Below, in pieces: positions 10,201 through 17,732 of a stretch of DNA of 64,000 nucleotides. A model generated the notes under the pieces. It had not been told where the DNA came from, did no database searches, and worked only from the letters and a program-made list of their open reading frames with translations. The first letter of the stretch is position 1. Each line of letters opens with the position of its first letter. Source of the DNA: Fen-999 sp044220545 (GTDB lineage: Bacteria; Pseudomonadota; Gammaproteobacteria; Burkholderiales; Rhodocyclaceae); contig JBGAQX010000004.1 in the NCBI GenBank assembly GCA_044220545.1, positions 1-64,000 of the forward strand, given 5' to 3'. A program made the translations under genes and the position numbers.

Positions 10201-11223
10201 GTAGCCGAGACGGTATTTTTCCGGGTCGAGCATGCCGCCGAAAGCCAGACTCATGGACGTCTTCATGGTGTTGATGCGGCTGCGGTAATAGCTGAACCAG
10301 TTGGCGTGGTTCTGCAGGTCCGTCACCGGCGTAAAGGTGAACAGCGCCGGCGTGCTATTGGTCTTGGCGTTGCACTGGGTATAAAAGGTCTTCGTTGTGT
10401 CCAACGTCCCCGTTGCGGAATAAGTGAAGTCGGTATCGGCTTCAGCACCCGTATAGTCATAGGTACCCGGAATCTTGGCGACGCTCCAGTTCGACCTCGC
10501 GGTGCTGAATGCGCCGCCCATAACCGCTGTCACCTTCATCGTCAGCTTGTTGGCGGCACAACTTTGATATTCGCCGAAGATGCGGTGCGCCCCCAGGAAA
10601 GTCGGCGCCTCACCAGTGACGTACATCATCAGCGCAGTCTGGTAGTAACCCGTGTTCGGTTGGACCATACCTGCCGGGCAGGCGGTCACGTCCAGGATCA
10701 CGTTCGATCCAACCGTCGCCGCCGGTGAGGGGAATGCGGCGGCGCCGGTGCCCGCCACGAGCATCTGCACCACGTTGGTCGTATTGGTGAAGCCGGCGCC
10801 TGTATAGGCAAAGAAGCCGTCCTGGCGGGTAGCTCCAACCGTTGCCGCCGTGAACGGCGTGCCAGTCGGCCCGATGGGCAGGGCGTACGTCTTGCTCGGA
10901 TCGTAATAGACACCGTTACAGTGCTTGGAGTACGGCCCGTACTTGGCGCTACCGGCGGCGAAGTTGGCGGGCCCGGCATCGGCGCAGTTACCGCCGGCGG
11001 CCGGATAGGCACCACCCCTGCCGGCGCCGAACGCGGCATCGTCGGGCATGACCTGCCAGCACATGCTGCCCGAGTCGTCCAGGATGAATTCGATGTTCGG
11101 CAACACCGCCGAGGACGAAGCGGCGACCGCCGGGGCCTGGTCGATCGTCGTCGGTGCCGCGATCGCGGTGGCTGCCAGCCCGGTACCCAGCAACAACAGT
11201 GCGCGTTTGAGGATCGTTTGCAT
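7267..11223 (-). CDS. pilY1: Type IV pilus tip adhesin PilY1
   Basis: Large exported pilus-tip protein of about 1318 residues, required for pilus assembly and surface attachment or sensing. It has a Sec signal (MQTILKRALLLLGTGLAATAIAA). The N-terminal half contains a von Willebrand A-like segment with a MIDAS-type DDSGSM. The C-terminal third is the PilY1 beta-propeller (YAGANDGMLHAFDAGMPG, WAFVPTAVLPNL). The ATG at 11223 was preferred over an in-frame upstream extension because it opens into the signal peptide 14 bp after the pilX stop. The gene is last in the minor-pilin operon and converges on ponA with only 6 bp between stops. Confidence 0.95.
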   Translation of the reverse strand: MQTILKRALLLLGTGLAATAIAAPTTIDQAPAVAASSSAVLPNIEFILDDSGSMCWQVMPDDAAFGAGRGGAYPAAGGNCADAGPANFAAGSAKYGPYSKHCNGVYYDPSKTYALPIGPTGTPFTAATVGATRQDGFFAYTGAGFTNTTNVVQMLVAGTGAAAFPSPAATVGSNVILDVTACPAGMVQPNTGYYQTALMMYVTGEAPTFLGAHRIFGEYQSCAANKLTMKVTAVMGGAFSTARSNWSVAKIPGTYDYTGAEADTDFTYSATGTLDTTKTFYTQCNAKTNSTPALFTFTPVTDLQNHANWFSYYRSRINTMKTSMSLAFGGMLDPEKYRLGYTTITYSGTNNADDHYLDIANYATAAAAAAPTPANHGQQRIDFFNKIFKARAGGSTALRNALSKAGLIYAGKLLTGARDPVQHSCQKNNAILSTDGYWNAGSGWPAADVGGYRIPAGACAGNACYALTAVGNQDGPGLTDYPAYDPPHAPVAIDEPQVDRSAGAAAGTNNTLADVSMYYYKNKLRDGGLANCTSGSTGENLCPTTGTVPVSATDCNRFQHMNTFTIGLGVQGYLKGADNYLTGGSADYNAIVANTKQWPVPNNATTVDDLWHAAVNGRGGYYPAKDPAAIVSSLNKALSAISSQAGSGGAAAASSPQLAPGDSNAYLARYSPEGWWGDVLALALDPNTGALLSSPGDPASVCGTGVTGSPVWSAQKQLDLLQTATPTMSTRKIYMVVGGALGDFKSANLPSPPSPEFDPSTLTQYAAMSAAEKAQATKDHLVDYLRGVKSVNVPAIAPASAGLCCEDESGNNFRLFRDRSHVLGDIVGTEPQFVGKSILYGDAGHSTFSSTVTAARQRVVYAGANDGMLHAFDAGMPGTPPAAPTTGTGDELWAFVPTAVLPNLKKMADFTYNANHRYSVNGPMHVGDIDTGGGNWKTLLVGGLGAGGRDYYALDVTNPSSPVLAWEFSTKNPGHANNMGYTFGAPLITKVKGGAHNGKWVVLLPSGYNNESPGDQKGHLFMVDADTGVVLQDWTTGTTADSSLSGIAGLANWVDSTLVDNSTQHVYGGDLDGNLWRFDISSGAPPVKLAYFQKGGFRQPITHRPELGEAAFGSVKQRMIFVGTGKTLTAGDLDPTKPSSTATRLQSFYAVKDDLSTTFGGTPFSSVAGVVPLTLSGSATTRNLQYSPVAQAAPGWYFDFGVDAGEKMTSDVTLQVGWLTFATTAPSTAATACDASLNSFLYFVEYNPQATRNTSSSSWTEISSVGQSGAFGASVYQTASGNTVAAVTDDKGKFRIIENKDSSNSGIVRRVSWRELVK

Positions 11224-11237
11224 AATTGGCTTCCTTA

Positions 11238-11924
11238 TTACAAGCCCACCAGCGCCTGAGAGTAGCTCACGGCGTTTCGGGGTCCAAGCACTCGGGTGGT
11301 AATCCGGAAATAACGGCCGGTGATGGCCGCATACGGCCGGTCGAAGTAGTGCCAGCCGCGTTTGTGGCTCTTGCTGGTTTCGTCCTGCGGGCCGTCGTAG
11401 GCGGCGCAGGGCACGTTCACCCCCGGCCTGCCGGGCAGCGAACACATGCGGTTGATCACGTAGGACGCCGAGTACCCCGCCGGCATGCCGGCCACCAGCA
11501 CCCCGGTCATGCCGCAGGGCGCGCCCGGCACCGTACCAGTGGGATGATCGGCATCGCGCCAACTGACGTCGTCGTTGGTGGCCGACGTATCGTTGCCGGT
11601 CAGATCGCAGACATTCATGTAAGTAGCATGGTAGCCGTTGGCGGCATTGGCGGCGGTGTCATACCAGAGCATGAGATCCCCCGGGGTTCCCGTCGTGGTC
11701 TTCGCGTTGGCCTGCAGCCAGGCGATCGCCTGTTCCGTGCCGCGTTCCGCGACGTTGAGAGTGGCTTGCTTGAACGCCAGGTTGCCGGAGATCGCCAGGC
11801 CGGTATCCATGGAGCGCACCAGCGCCACCCCGGCCAGCGTCATGGCGGCCAGGGCAATCAGGGCCACGATGAGCACCACGCCGGCCTGCCGGCCGCCGGG
11901 GATGGGCCGAGAACGAAGTTTCAT
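11238..11924 (-). CDS. pilX: Minor pilus-assembly protein PilX
   Basis: Minor pilin-like protein, 228 residues. After a short basic leader comes the class III signal and hydrophobic helix (GVVLIVALIALAAMTLAGVA), in the PilX style with no glutamate at position 5. The cargo domain has several Cys-containing loops (NVCDLTGND, GAPCGMTG, MCSLPGRPG). The start ATG overlaps the pilW stop (ATGA), which fixes it. In the tip complex PilX works with PilV, PilW and PilY1. Confidence 0.88.
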   Translation of the reverse strand: MKLRSRPIPGGRQAGVVLIVALIALAAMTLAGVALVRSMDTGLAISGNLAFKQATLNVAERGTEQAIAWLQANAKTTTGTPGDLMLWYDTAANAANGYHATYMNVCDLTGNDTSATNDDVSWRDADHPTGTVPGAPCGMTGVLVAGMPAGYSASYVINRMCSLPGRPGVNVPCAAYDGPQDETSKSHKRGWHYFDRPYAAITGRYFRITTRVLGPRNAVSYSQALVGL

Positions 11925-13168
11925 AGCTGCCCCCAGATCATGTTCTTCAAGGGAATCACGGTTTCGAACACCCGGTAGCGATAGTGCTGATCGAGCCCGG
12001 CACCGGTGAAGACCGGCGCGGCGGCGTCGCCGGCGTTGATCTTCTGCCACAGCGTAATGCTGGCCGGGCTGACCAGATCGGGGTTGTATTGCGGACTGCG
12101 CGCCACCACCGCCAGGCGGATCGCCTTGATGCGCACGAACTGGGCCGGCGTCAGCGCGGTATTGGCCCAGACGCCGGTGGGCGCCACGAAGCGATCGACG
12201 CTCTGCGAGGCCGGGCTGGCGGCACCGCCGCAGGCGCCCGGCACCGTGCTGGCGCAATCGATGTCGATGCCATATTGCGCGGCGATATAGACGATGTCGT
12301 CCATCTGGCGCTCGTCGCCGCTCGCCGCGTAGTTGTTGCCGTTGCTGACGAACTTCATCTGCTCGGTCAACATCAGCTTGTTGTTCTCGACACCGTAGCG
12401 AATGTAGGGACTCTGGCCCAGGGCGACGACCAGATCGCCACCCTGCGCGGTGGGCACCGGCGCGGGTCCGTTGTTGTACGGCTGGGTCGCGGCGGTCGCC
12501 AGGGTCAGGTACTTGATCGGCTGCGCAACCGGAACGAACGGCGGACAGGCACCAACATCCGTCTTCGCCGACGCCTGGACGAGATTGCAGGGCGGATCGG
12601 CATTGGGCATCGTGGTCAGGTCGGCGATTCCCCGGCGACTGCCGGCGGGCGCGATCAGGAAAAGGTCGCCCTGGCCCCGGTTGGCATCGTTGGCCGTCGG
12701 CTCCTGCAAGGCGCCCTCGCTGGCGCAATTGGTGGTACCCACCCAATTGACCTGTAGCAGCGAAGGCAGGGGACTACCGTATTCGACGTTGGCGCGCATC
12801 ATCACGATGGCGTCGCCACCCACCCCGGAGCCGCCGCTGACGATGCGAATAGGCGGCAGAAAGCCGTTTGGCGGGGACGAGGCCGGCGTTTCCTGCACGC
12901 CGTTGTACTGGCGGAAAGTCGCCTGCTCGCAGACCAGACGGCCATTGGCGCCGACCATGCCGCCGCCGACCATGCGGATGTCGCGCTCCATGGCCAGCAG
13001 TGCCGCATAGCCGTTGGTCTGGGCGTCGGAACCGCCGGTGGTGGTGCGCTTGGCGCCCTCGAAGACGGCCATGCTCTGGCCGATGACCAGCAGGGCCACC
13101 AGGCCGATGACCAGGCCGACCATCAACTCGATCAGCGTGACGCCGGTTTGTCGCGTGCGGAATGTCAT
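11921..13168 (-). CDS. pilW: Minor pilin PilW
   Basis: Minor pilin of 415 residues with a prepilin leader and the canonical processing site before TLIELMVGLVIGLVALLVIG, including the position-5 Glu. The long globular domain is typical of PilW relative to major pilins. It is translated between pilV (10 bp upstream) and pilX (4-bp overlap). Tip-complex role is inferred from family and position. Confidence 0.92.
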   Translation of the reverse strand: MTFRTRQTGVTLIELMVGLVIGLVALLVIGQSMAVFEGAKRTTTGGSDAQTNGYAALLAMERDIRMVGGGMVGANGRLVCEQATFRQYNGVQETPASSPPNGFLPPIRIVSGGSGVGGDAIVMMRANVEYGSPLPSLLQVNWVGTTNCASEGALQEPTANDANRGQGDLFLIAPAGSRRGIADLTTMPNADPPCNLVQASAKTDVGACPPFVPVAQPIKYLTLATAATQPYNNGPAPVPTAQGGDLVVALGQSPYIRYGVENNKLMLTEQMKFVSNGNNYAASGDERQMDDIVYIAAQYGIDIDCASTVPGACGGAASPASQSVDRFVAPTGVWANTALTPAQFVRIKAIRLAVVARSPQYNPDLVSPASITLWQKINAGDAAAPVFTGAGLDQHYRYRVFETVIPLKNMIWGQL

Positions 13169-13178
13169 GGCTTGCTCG

Positions 13179-13637
13179 TCACATCGTGGGAGAAATCTGC
13201 GTTTCGGTCACGAACCGATGCACGGTCGTCGAATCCGGCGGCTGCCAGGTGATGGTGACGCTCACCGTCCGCATCACCGGCAACGGTGTCGCCGGTGGTG
13301 GCGGCACCGCCGGCAGCGGACCGACCGCGACCAGGCGCTTGCCGTTCGGCAAATTCGCCTCGAACCCGGAGAGCGACACCGCCGAGCCGCCGGTGTCGTA
13401 GGTCGTCACATTGGCCTGGTCGGCCCAGATGCGGGCCAGAATCTGGTCGGCCACCATGGCCGCCTCGGACCGGTACTTGGCGTCCGACACGGCAGTGACG
13501 CTGGCCGCCTGCATGCCGATCATGCCAAGGATACCGATGGAGAAGATCAGCACCGCCACCAGAACTTCGAGCAGGACCACACCCGACTGGTTGTCTCGCC
13601 TTGCCGGCACACGTTTCGGGACGATTTTGACCGTCAT
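13179..13637 (-). CDS. pilV: Minor pilin PilV
   Basis: Minor pilin of 152 residues. The prepilin segment QSGVVLLEVLVAVLIFSIG carries the position-5 Glu. A Pro-rich stretch (PLPAVPPPPATPLPV) sits before the C-terminal strands. I chose the ATG at 13637 because GAGG lies 7 nt upstream; an in-frame ATG at 13652 would overlap fimT and gives an atypically long leader. Confidence 0.88.
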   Translation of the reverse strand: MTVKIVPKRVPARRDNQSGVVLLEVLVAVLIFSIGILGMIGMQAASVTAVSDAKYRSEAAMVADQILARIWADQANVTTYDTGGSAVSLSGFEANLPNGKRLVAVGPLPAVPPPPATPLPVMRTVSVTITWQPPDSTTVHRFVTETQISPTM

Positions 13638-13645
13638 CTGATACC

Positions 13646-14218
13646 TCAGCATTTGCGGGAATCCGCCGTATTGACGACATTCGGGTCGCACATGCGGATC
13701 TGGCCGTTCAGACCAATATTGATCTGCAGTTCGCGGGTATCGGTGGCGGGAAGGATGGCCGCGGGCAGGTCGTAGACCACCTGGGTCAGCGTGGCGCCAG
13801 CGACATTCGGGGTCGGGCGGCCGAGCCCGTCGAAGGTGACCGTGGTCGCGCCTCCCGGCGTCGGCGTCACGGTGACGTCCGTCACCCCGGTGGCGCCCCC
13901 CACACCGACGTTCGCCGAACGGGTATCGATGACGATCGGTACGCCACCCGCGCCTGGGCAGGTAGCAATGGCCTGGACCGTCCATCCGACCCCGGCACCC
14001 AGCACGAATTCCACATTGCAATTCCGGCGCACCGCCTCGCCGCGCGCCAGTTGCAGACCCGACAGCGCCTCCTCGGCGGACGTGCGGATGCGCGCATTCA
14101 ACAGCCAGCCCTGTAGCCCGGGAAAGCCCATCGCCATCAGGATGGCCAGGATGGCGACCGTTATCAAGGCTTCAATGAGAGTGAACCCGCGCTGCGCGGC
14201 GTGGGGAGTGGCTAACAC
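13646..14218 (-). CDS. fimT: Minor pilin / pseudopilin FimT (GspH family)
   Basis: GspH/FimT-type minor pilin of 190 residues. RGFTLIEALITVAILAILMA is the prepilin processing site and helix. The following SAEEALSGLQLARGEAVRRN is the conserved FimT/GspH segment. The start is a GTG at 14218 with AAGGGGGAAAC just upstream, overlapping the end of pilE by 7 bp. No ATG is available at a sensible position. Confidence 0.88.
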   Translation of the reverse strand: MLATPHAAQRGFTLIEALITVAILAILMAMGFPGLQGWLLNARIRTSAEEALSGLQLARGEAVRRNCNVEFVLGAGVGWTVQAIATCPGAGGVPIVIDTRSANVGVGGATGVTDVTVTPTPGGATTVTFDGLGRPTPNVAGATLTQVVYDLPAAILPATDTRELQINIGLNGQIRMCDPNVVNTADSRKC

Positions 14219-14655
14219 GTTTCCCCCTTCTTGGTGATCCAGCAGGTCGCGCCGTTGCCGAAGGGCGTCGTGGACGCTCGGGTCAGCGTATTGGCCGCAG
14301 TAACGCCTTGATCGATGGTGTAGATGAACGTCGCCATGTCGCCCTGGCCGGTTGCGGTAACCATGAATGTGTTGGCCGTCAGAACCGGGCAGGTGAAGAC
14401 GAAGTTCTTGTTGTTCTGGGTCGCAATGGTGGCGCAAGGCCCGCCGACGGCCGAATAGTCGCGGTTGTCCTGAAACCACTGCTCCAGATTGGTCCGCATC
14501 TGCGAAAGGGGTGTCGTCGCATTCGGCACCTTGCCGCGTCGCACGTAGTCGCTATAGGACGGCAGGGCCACCGCCGCCAGGATGGCGATGATCGCCACCA
14601 CGATCATCACCTCGATCAACGTGAAGCCAGTCTGTCCCGAATGCTTGCCTGCCAT
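14212..14655 (-). CDS. pilE: Type IV pilin PilE-type (first gene of minor pilin operon)
   Basis: Pilin of 147 residues with the classic SGQTGFTLIEVMIVVAIIAI N-terminus and a small C-terminal domain. A Cys pair is present (GPCATIA and TGCPVL-like FTCPVL; a third in ATCWIT). It resembles betaproteobacterial PilE minor pilins that start fimT-pilVWXY1 clusters, so it is more likely a minor than the major subunit. The ATG at 14655 has GGGGAG upstream; an upstream in-frame start at 14691 would give an improbably long leader peptide. Confidence 0.85.
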   Translation of the reverse strand: MAGKHSGQTGFTLIEVMIVVAIIAILAAVALPSYSDYVRRGKVPNATTPLSQMRTNLEQWFQDNRDYSAVGGPCATIATQNNKNFVFTCPVLTANTFMVTATGQGDMATFIYTIDQGVTAANTLTRASTTPFGNGATCWITKKGETC

Positions 14656-14673
14656 GAGAGTCTCCCCTTGTAC

Positions 14674-14693
14674 GTTTGCATATGTAACCAAAC
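14674..14693. repeat. Short inverted repeat upstream of the pilE operon
   Basis: GTTTG (14674-14678) and CAAAC (14689-14693) flank an AT-rich core (CATATGTAAC) just upstream of the pilE ribosome-binding site. It is the only AT-rich spot in the 110-bp gap between cyaY and pilE, so it may be part of a promoter or operator. The arms are only 5 bp, so chance is possible. Confidence 0.25.
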
Positions 14694-14765
14694 CCGCCGC
14701 TCAGGACAAGCGCATCCCGACGAACGGGGCTTTGCGGCGGACGAACAGTCGCCGGCCAGCCGAAT

Positions 14766-15083
14766 TCAGGCCAGTCGCACCGCCACGCCGGCTTGTTCCG
14801 AGATGCAGCGACCGATGGCCGCCATCAGCTCCTCGCCGTTGCGGGTGCCAATCCAGCCCCCGGCTTCCGGCCGGAAGTGATAGCCGCCCGAGCGCGCCGC
14901 GACCCAGATTTCCCGCGCGGCGGTGTGGCGGTTGATGATCACCTTGCCGCCGTCCGCGAACTCCACTTCCAGCACGCCGCCGGGTTTGACTTCCAGATCG
15001 ACGTCGGCGCCGCAGGCTTCGATGGCATCCTCGATCCGCCGCAGCATGGCGTCCGCCAGGCTGTTGAACTCGCGCTCTTCCAT
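14766..15083 (-). CDS. cyaY: Iron-sulfur cluster assembly protein CyaY (frataxin)
   Basis: Frataxin homologue of 105 residues, an iron-binding modulator of Fe-S cluster assembly. It shows the acidic first helix (EEREFNSLADAMLRRIEDAI), the strand pair with DVDLEVKPGGVLEVEF and the conserved IINRHTAAREIWVAARSGGY. The length is exactly that of the family. It diverges from lptM-lysA, a conserved betaproteobacterial neighbourhood. Confidence 0.95.
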   Translation of the reverse strand: MEEREFNSLADAMLRRIEDAIEACGADVDLEVKPGGVLEVEFADGGKVIINRHTAAREIWVAARSGGYHFRPEAGGWIGTRNGEELMAAIGRCISEQAGVAVRLA

Positions 15084-15128
15084 GGTTACCCCGTGTTAAC
15101 ATTGCCGGCCAGTCTTTGGATACCCGCC

Positions 15129-15284
15129 ATGCGCTCTTTCCTGATTCTTGCCGGCGCTCTGATGCTGCTGGCCGCCTGCGGCACCCGGGGGCCGCTGACC
15201 CTGCCGCCGGCCAAGGCCGCCTCGATTGCCGCCTCGATTGACCCGGTCGATCATACCAGCAGCCCGACGGGGGCGCGTTCGTGA
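15129..15284 (+). CDS. lptM: LPS-assembly lipoprotein LptM (YifL-like)
   Basis: Very small lipoprotein of 51 residues. The signal LMLLAAC gives a lipobox LAAC, followed by GTRGPLTLPP, the short conserved patch of the LptM/YifL family. The family assists maturation of the LptD/LptE translocon. Its stop overlaps the GTG start of lysA (GTGA), the usual lptM-lysA pairing. Confidence 0.88.
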   Translation: MRSFLILAGALMLLAACGTRGPLTLPPAKAASIAASIDPVDHTSSPTGARS

Positions 15285-16540
15285 CCCCCTTCCCCACCCG
15301 TGACGGTTCCCTGCATGCCGAAGGCGTGGCCCTGGCCGATATCGCCAGCAGCCATGGCACGCCCTGCTATGTCTATTCCCGCGCCGCCCTGAGCGCCGCC
15401 TTCGAGGACTACCGCACCGCCCTGGCCACCCATGGCGTGGCCGACCGGTCCCTGATCTGCTATGCGGTGAAGGCCAATTCGAACCTGGCGATCCTCAATC
15501 TCTTCGCGCGCCTGGGCGCCGGCTTCGACATCGTCTCGGGCGGCGAGCTGGACCGGGTACTGGCGGCCGGCGGCGCGGCCGGCAAGGTGCTTTTTTCCGG
15601 GGTCGGCAAGCGCCGGGCGGAAATGGCCCAGGCGCTGGCGGCGGGTATCCGCTGCTTCAATGTCGAATCCGAGTCGGAACTGGCGGCGCTGAACGAAGTC
15701 GCGCTGGCCCATGGCGTCCGCGCGCCGATCTCGCTGCGCGTCAATCCCGACGTCGATGCCAAGACCCACCCCTATATCTCCACCGGCCTCAAGACCGCCA
15801 AGTTCGGCGTGCCCATTGAAGACGCTCCGGCGCTCTACCGCCGCGCCGCCGACCTGCCCGGCCTGGTGGTGCGCGGCATCGACTGCCATATCGGTTCGCA
15901 ACTGCTCGACCCGGCGCCGGCCGCCGAGGCCGGCGCCAAGCTGGTGGAACTGGCCGACCGGCTGGCCGCCGACGGCATCGCCATCGAACACCTGGATGTC
16001 GGCGGCGGCAAGGGCATCCGCTACCGGAGCGAAGAAGTCGCCCTGTCGGCAACCGACTACCTGGCGCCGCTGCTCAAGGTGCTGGCCGGCCGCCGCGAGC
16101 ACCTGTTGTTCGAGCCCGGCCGCTCGCTGGTCGGTAACGCCGGTCTGCTGCTCAGTCGCGTCGAGGTGCTCAAGCATGGCGCGGAGAAGAACTTCGCCGT
16201 CATCGACGCGGCCATGAACGATCTGCTGCGCCCGGCGCTCTACGACGCCTGGCACGACATCGTCCCCGTCACGCCCCGCGACGGCGCGGCCCGAGCATAC
16301 GACGTGGTCGGCCCGATCTGCGAATCCGGCGATTTTCTCGGCCAGGGCCGCGAACTGGCGCTGGCCGAGGGCGACCTGCTGGCGGTGATGTCGGCGGGCG
16401 CCTATGGCATGGCCATGAGCTCCAACTACAACAGCCGGCCGCGCGCCGCCGAGGTGATGGTCGATGGCGACAGCGTCCACCTGATCCGCCGCCGCGAAAC
16501 CACCGCCGAACTGTACGCGCCGGAATCGCCGCTGCCCTGA
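15281..16540 (+). CDS. lysA: Diaminopimelate decarboxylase LysA
   Basis: PLP-dependent decarboxylase of 419 residues converting meso-diaminopimelate to L-lysine. Visible motifs are the PLP-lysine region CYAVKANSNLAIL, the glycine-rich LDVGGGKGIRY, EPGRSLVGNAG, and the active-site Cys segment GPICESGDFLG. The start is GTG at 15281, translationally coupled to lptM. Length and motifs are normal for LysA. Confidence 0.97.
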   Translation: MTPFPTRDGSLHAEGVALADIASSHGTPCYVYSRAALSAAFEDYRTALATHGVADRSLICYAVKANSNLAILNLFARLGAGFDIVSGGELDRVLAAGGAAGKVLFSGVGKRRAEMAQALAAGIRCFNVESESELAALNEVALAHGVRAPISLRVNPDVDAKTHPYISTGLKTAKFGVPIEDAPALYRRAADLPGLVVRGIDCHIGSQLLDPAPAAEAGAKLVELADRLAADGIAIEHLDVGGGKGIRYRSEEVALSATDYLAPLLKVLAGRREHLLFEPGRSLVGNAGLLLSRVEVLKHGAEKNFAVIDAAMNDLLRPALYDAWHDIVPVTPRDGAARAYDVVGPICESGDFLGQGRELALAEGDLLAVMSAGAYGMAMSSNYNSRPRAAEVMVDGDSVHLIRRRETTAELYAPESPLP

Positions 16541-16545
16541 CCGCC

Positions 16546-17706
16546 ATGCGCGCCGGGAGACTCCTTGTGCTGGCCATGGCGCTTGCCGCGGTGGCGGCCG
16601 GTTCATGGTTCTCCCTCAAGTCCGACTCGTCCGCGCCGGCCAAGAAAGGCGCGGGTCCGGGCCCCGTGCCGGTGCTGATGGCCAAGGCCGAGTTGCGCGA
16701 CGTACCGCTGACGCTGGAAGTGAGCGGCCGCACGGCCGCCTTCGAGTCCGTCACCCTCAAGGCGCGCGTCGATGGCCAGGTCCAGGCGGTATCGTTCGCC
16801 GAAGGCCAGCACGTGCGGCGCGGCGACGTGCTGCTGCGCCTCGACCCCGCCGACTTCCAGGCCAGGCTGCGCCAGGCCGAGGCCAATCTGGCCCGCGACC
16901 AGGCGCAGGCGGCCAAGGCGCAAGCCGATGTCGAGCGCTACGTCGCCTTGAAGGCCAAGGGCTTCGTTTCCGACGAAAGGGTCGGCGAGATGCGCACGGT
17001 GGCGACGGCGGCGGCGGCCACCGTACGCGCCGACCAGGCCGGCGCCGATGTCGCCCGGCTGCAACTGGGCTATGCGACCGTGCGCGCGCCCTTCGACGGT
17101 ATCGTCGGCGCCCGGCTGGTTTTCCCCGGCAGCGCCGTGAAGGTGAATGACACGGCGCTGGCGGTGGTCAATCGGGTTCGTCCCCTTTACGTCACTTTCG
17201 CCGTGCCGGAGAAGCACCTGCCCCGCCTGCGGGCGGGCCTTGCCAACAACCGGGCCGGCAAGGCCGCGCTCACGGCGACAATCGGCCTGCCGGGTGACAA
17301 GACGACGACGCTGACCGGCGAGGTGCGTTTCATCGACAACGCCGTCGATGCCGCCACCGGCACCATCCAGATGAAGGCCACGCTGGCCAACGAGACCGAA
17401 ACGCTGACCCCCGGCCAGTTCGTCAATGTCGCGCTGGTGCTGGAGACGCTGGCCCAGGCGGTCACGGTGCCGGCCGAAACCGTCCAGCAGGGGCCGGACG
17501 GGCCATTTCTGTATGTCGTCAGCGATGGCGCCGCGCAGTTGCGCAAGGTGCGGCTGGCGGCCACCCAGGCCGGGCTGGCGGTGATCGCCAACGGCCTGAC
17601 CGCCGGCGAAACCGTGGTCACCGATGGCCAGTTGCGGCTGACACCGGGCGCCAAGGTCAAGCCGGCCGGTTCTGGCGACAGCGGCGCGGCCAAGCCGGCG
17701 AAGTAG
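16546..17706 (+). CDS. RND efflux periplasmic adaptor (membrane fusion protein)
   Basis: Membrane fusion subunit of an RND pump, 386 residues. An N-terminal hydrophobic signal/anchor is followed by a lipoyl/barrel-sandwich half (KARVDGQVQAVSFAEGQHVRRGD) and an alpha-hairpin (about 95-165). The second half-lipoyl (VRAPFDGIVGARLVFPGSAV) and beta-barrel/MP domains follow. It resembles MdtA-type adaptors. It starts 5 bp after lysA and lies 26 bp before the permease gene. No TolC-like outer-membrane gene is linked, so the pump presumably borrows one. Substrate unknown. Confidence 0.92.
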   Translation: MRAGRLLVLAMALAAVAAGSWFSLKSDSSAPAKKGAGPGPVPVLMAKAELRDVPLTLEVSGRTAAFESVTLKARVDGQVQAVSFAEGQHVRRGDVLLRLDPADFQARLRQAEANLARDQAQAAKAQADVERYVALKAKGFVSDERVGEMRTVATAAAATVRADQAGADVARLQLGYATVRAPFDGIVGARLVFPGSAVKVNDTALAVVNRVRPLYVTFAVPEKHLPRLRAGLANNRAGKAALTATIGLPGDKTTTLTGEVRFIDNAVDAATGTIQMKATLANETETLTPGQFVNVALVLETLAQAVTVPAETVQQGPDGPFLYVVSDGAAQLRKVRLAATQAGLAVIANGLTAGETVVTDGQLRLTPGAKVKPAGSGDSGAAKPAK

Positions 17707-17732
17707 CGCGGCAAGGACGGACGACCCAGGCC

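Noticed and set aside
11224..11562. N-terminal extension of PilY1.
   Set aside because: The extra 113 codons overlap pilX in another frame and would bury the signal peptide.
15251..16606. A 451-codon minus-strand frame opposite lysA.
   Set aside because: Overlaps an intact, well-conserved LysA and has no recognisable domain.
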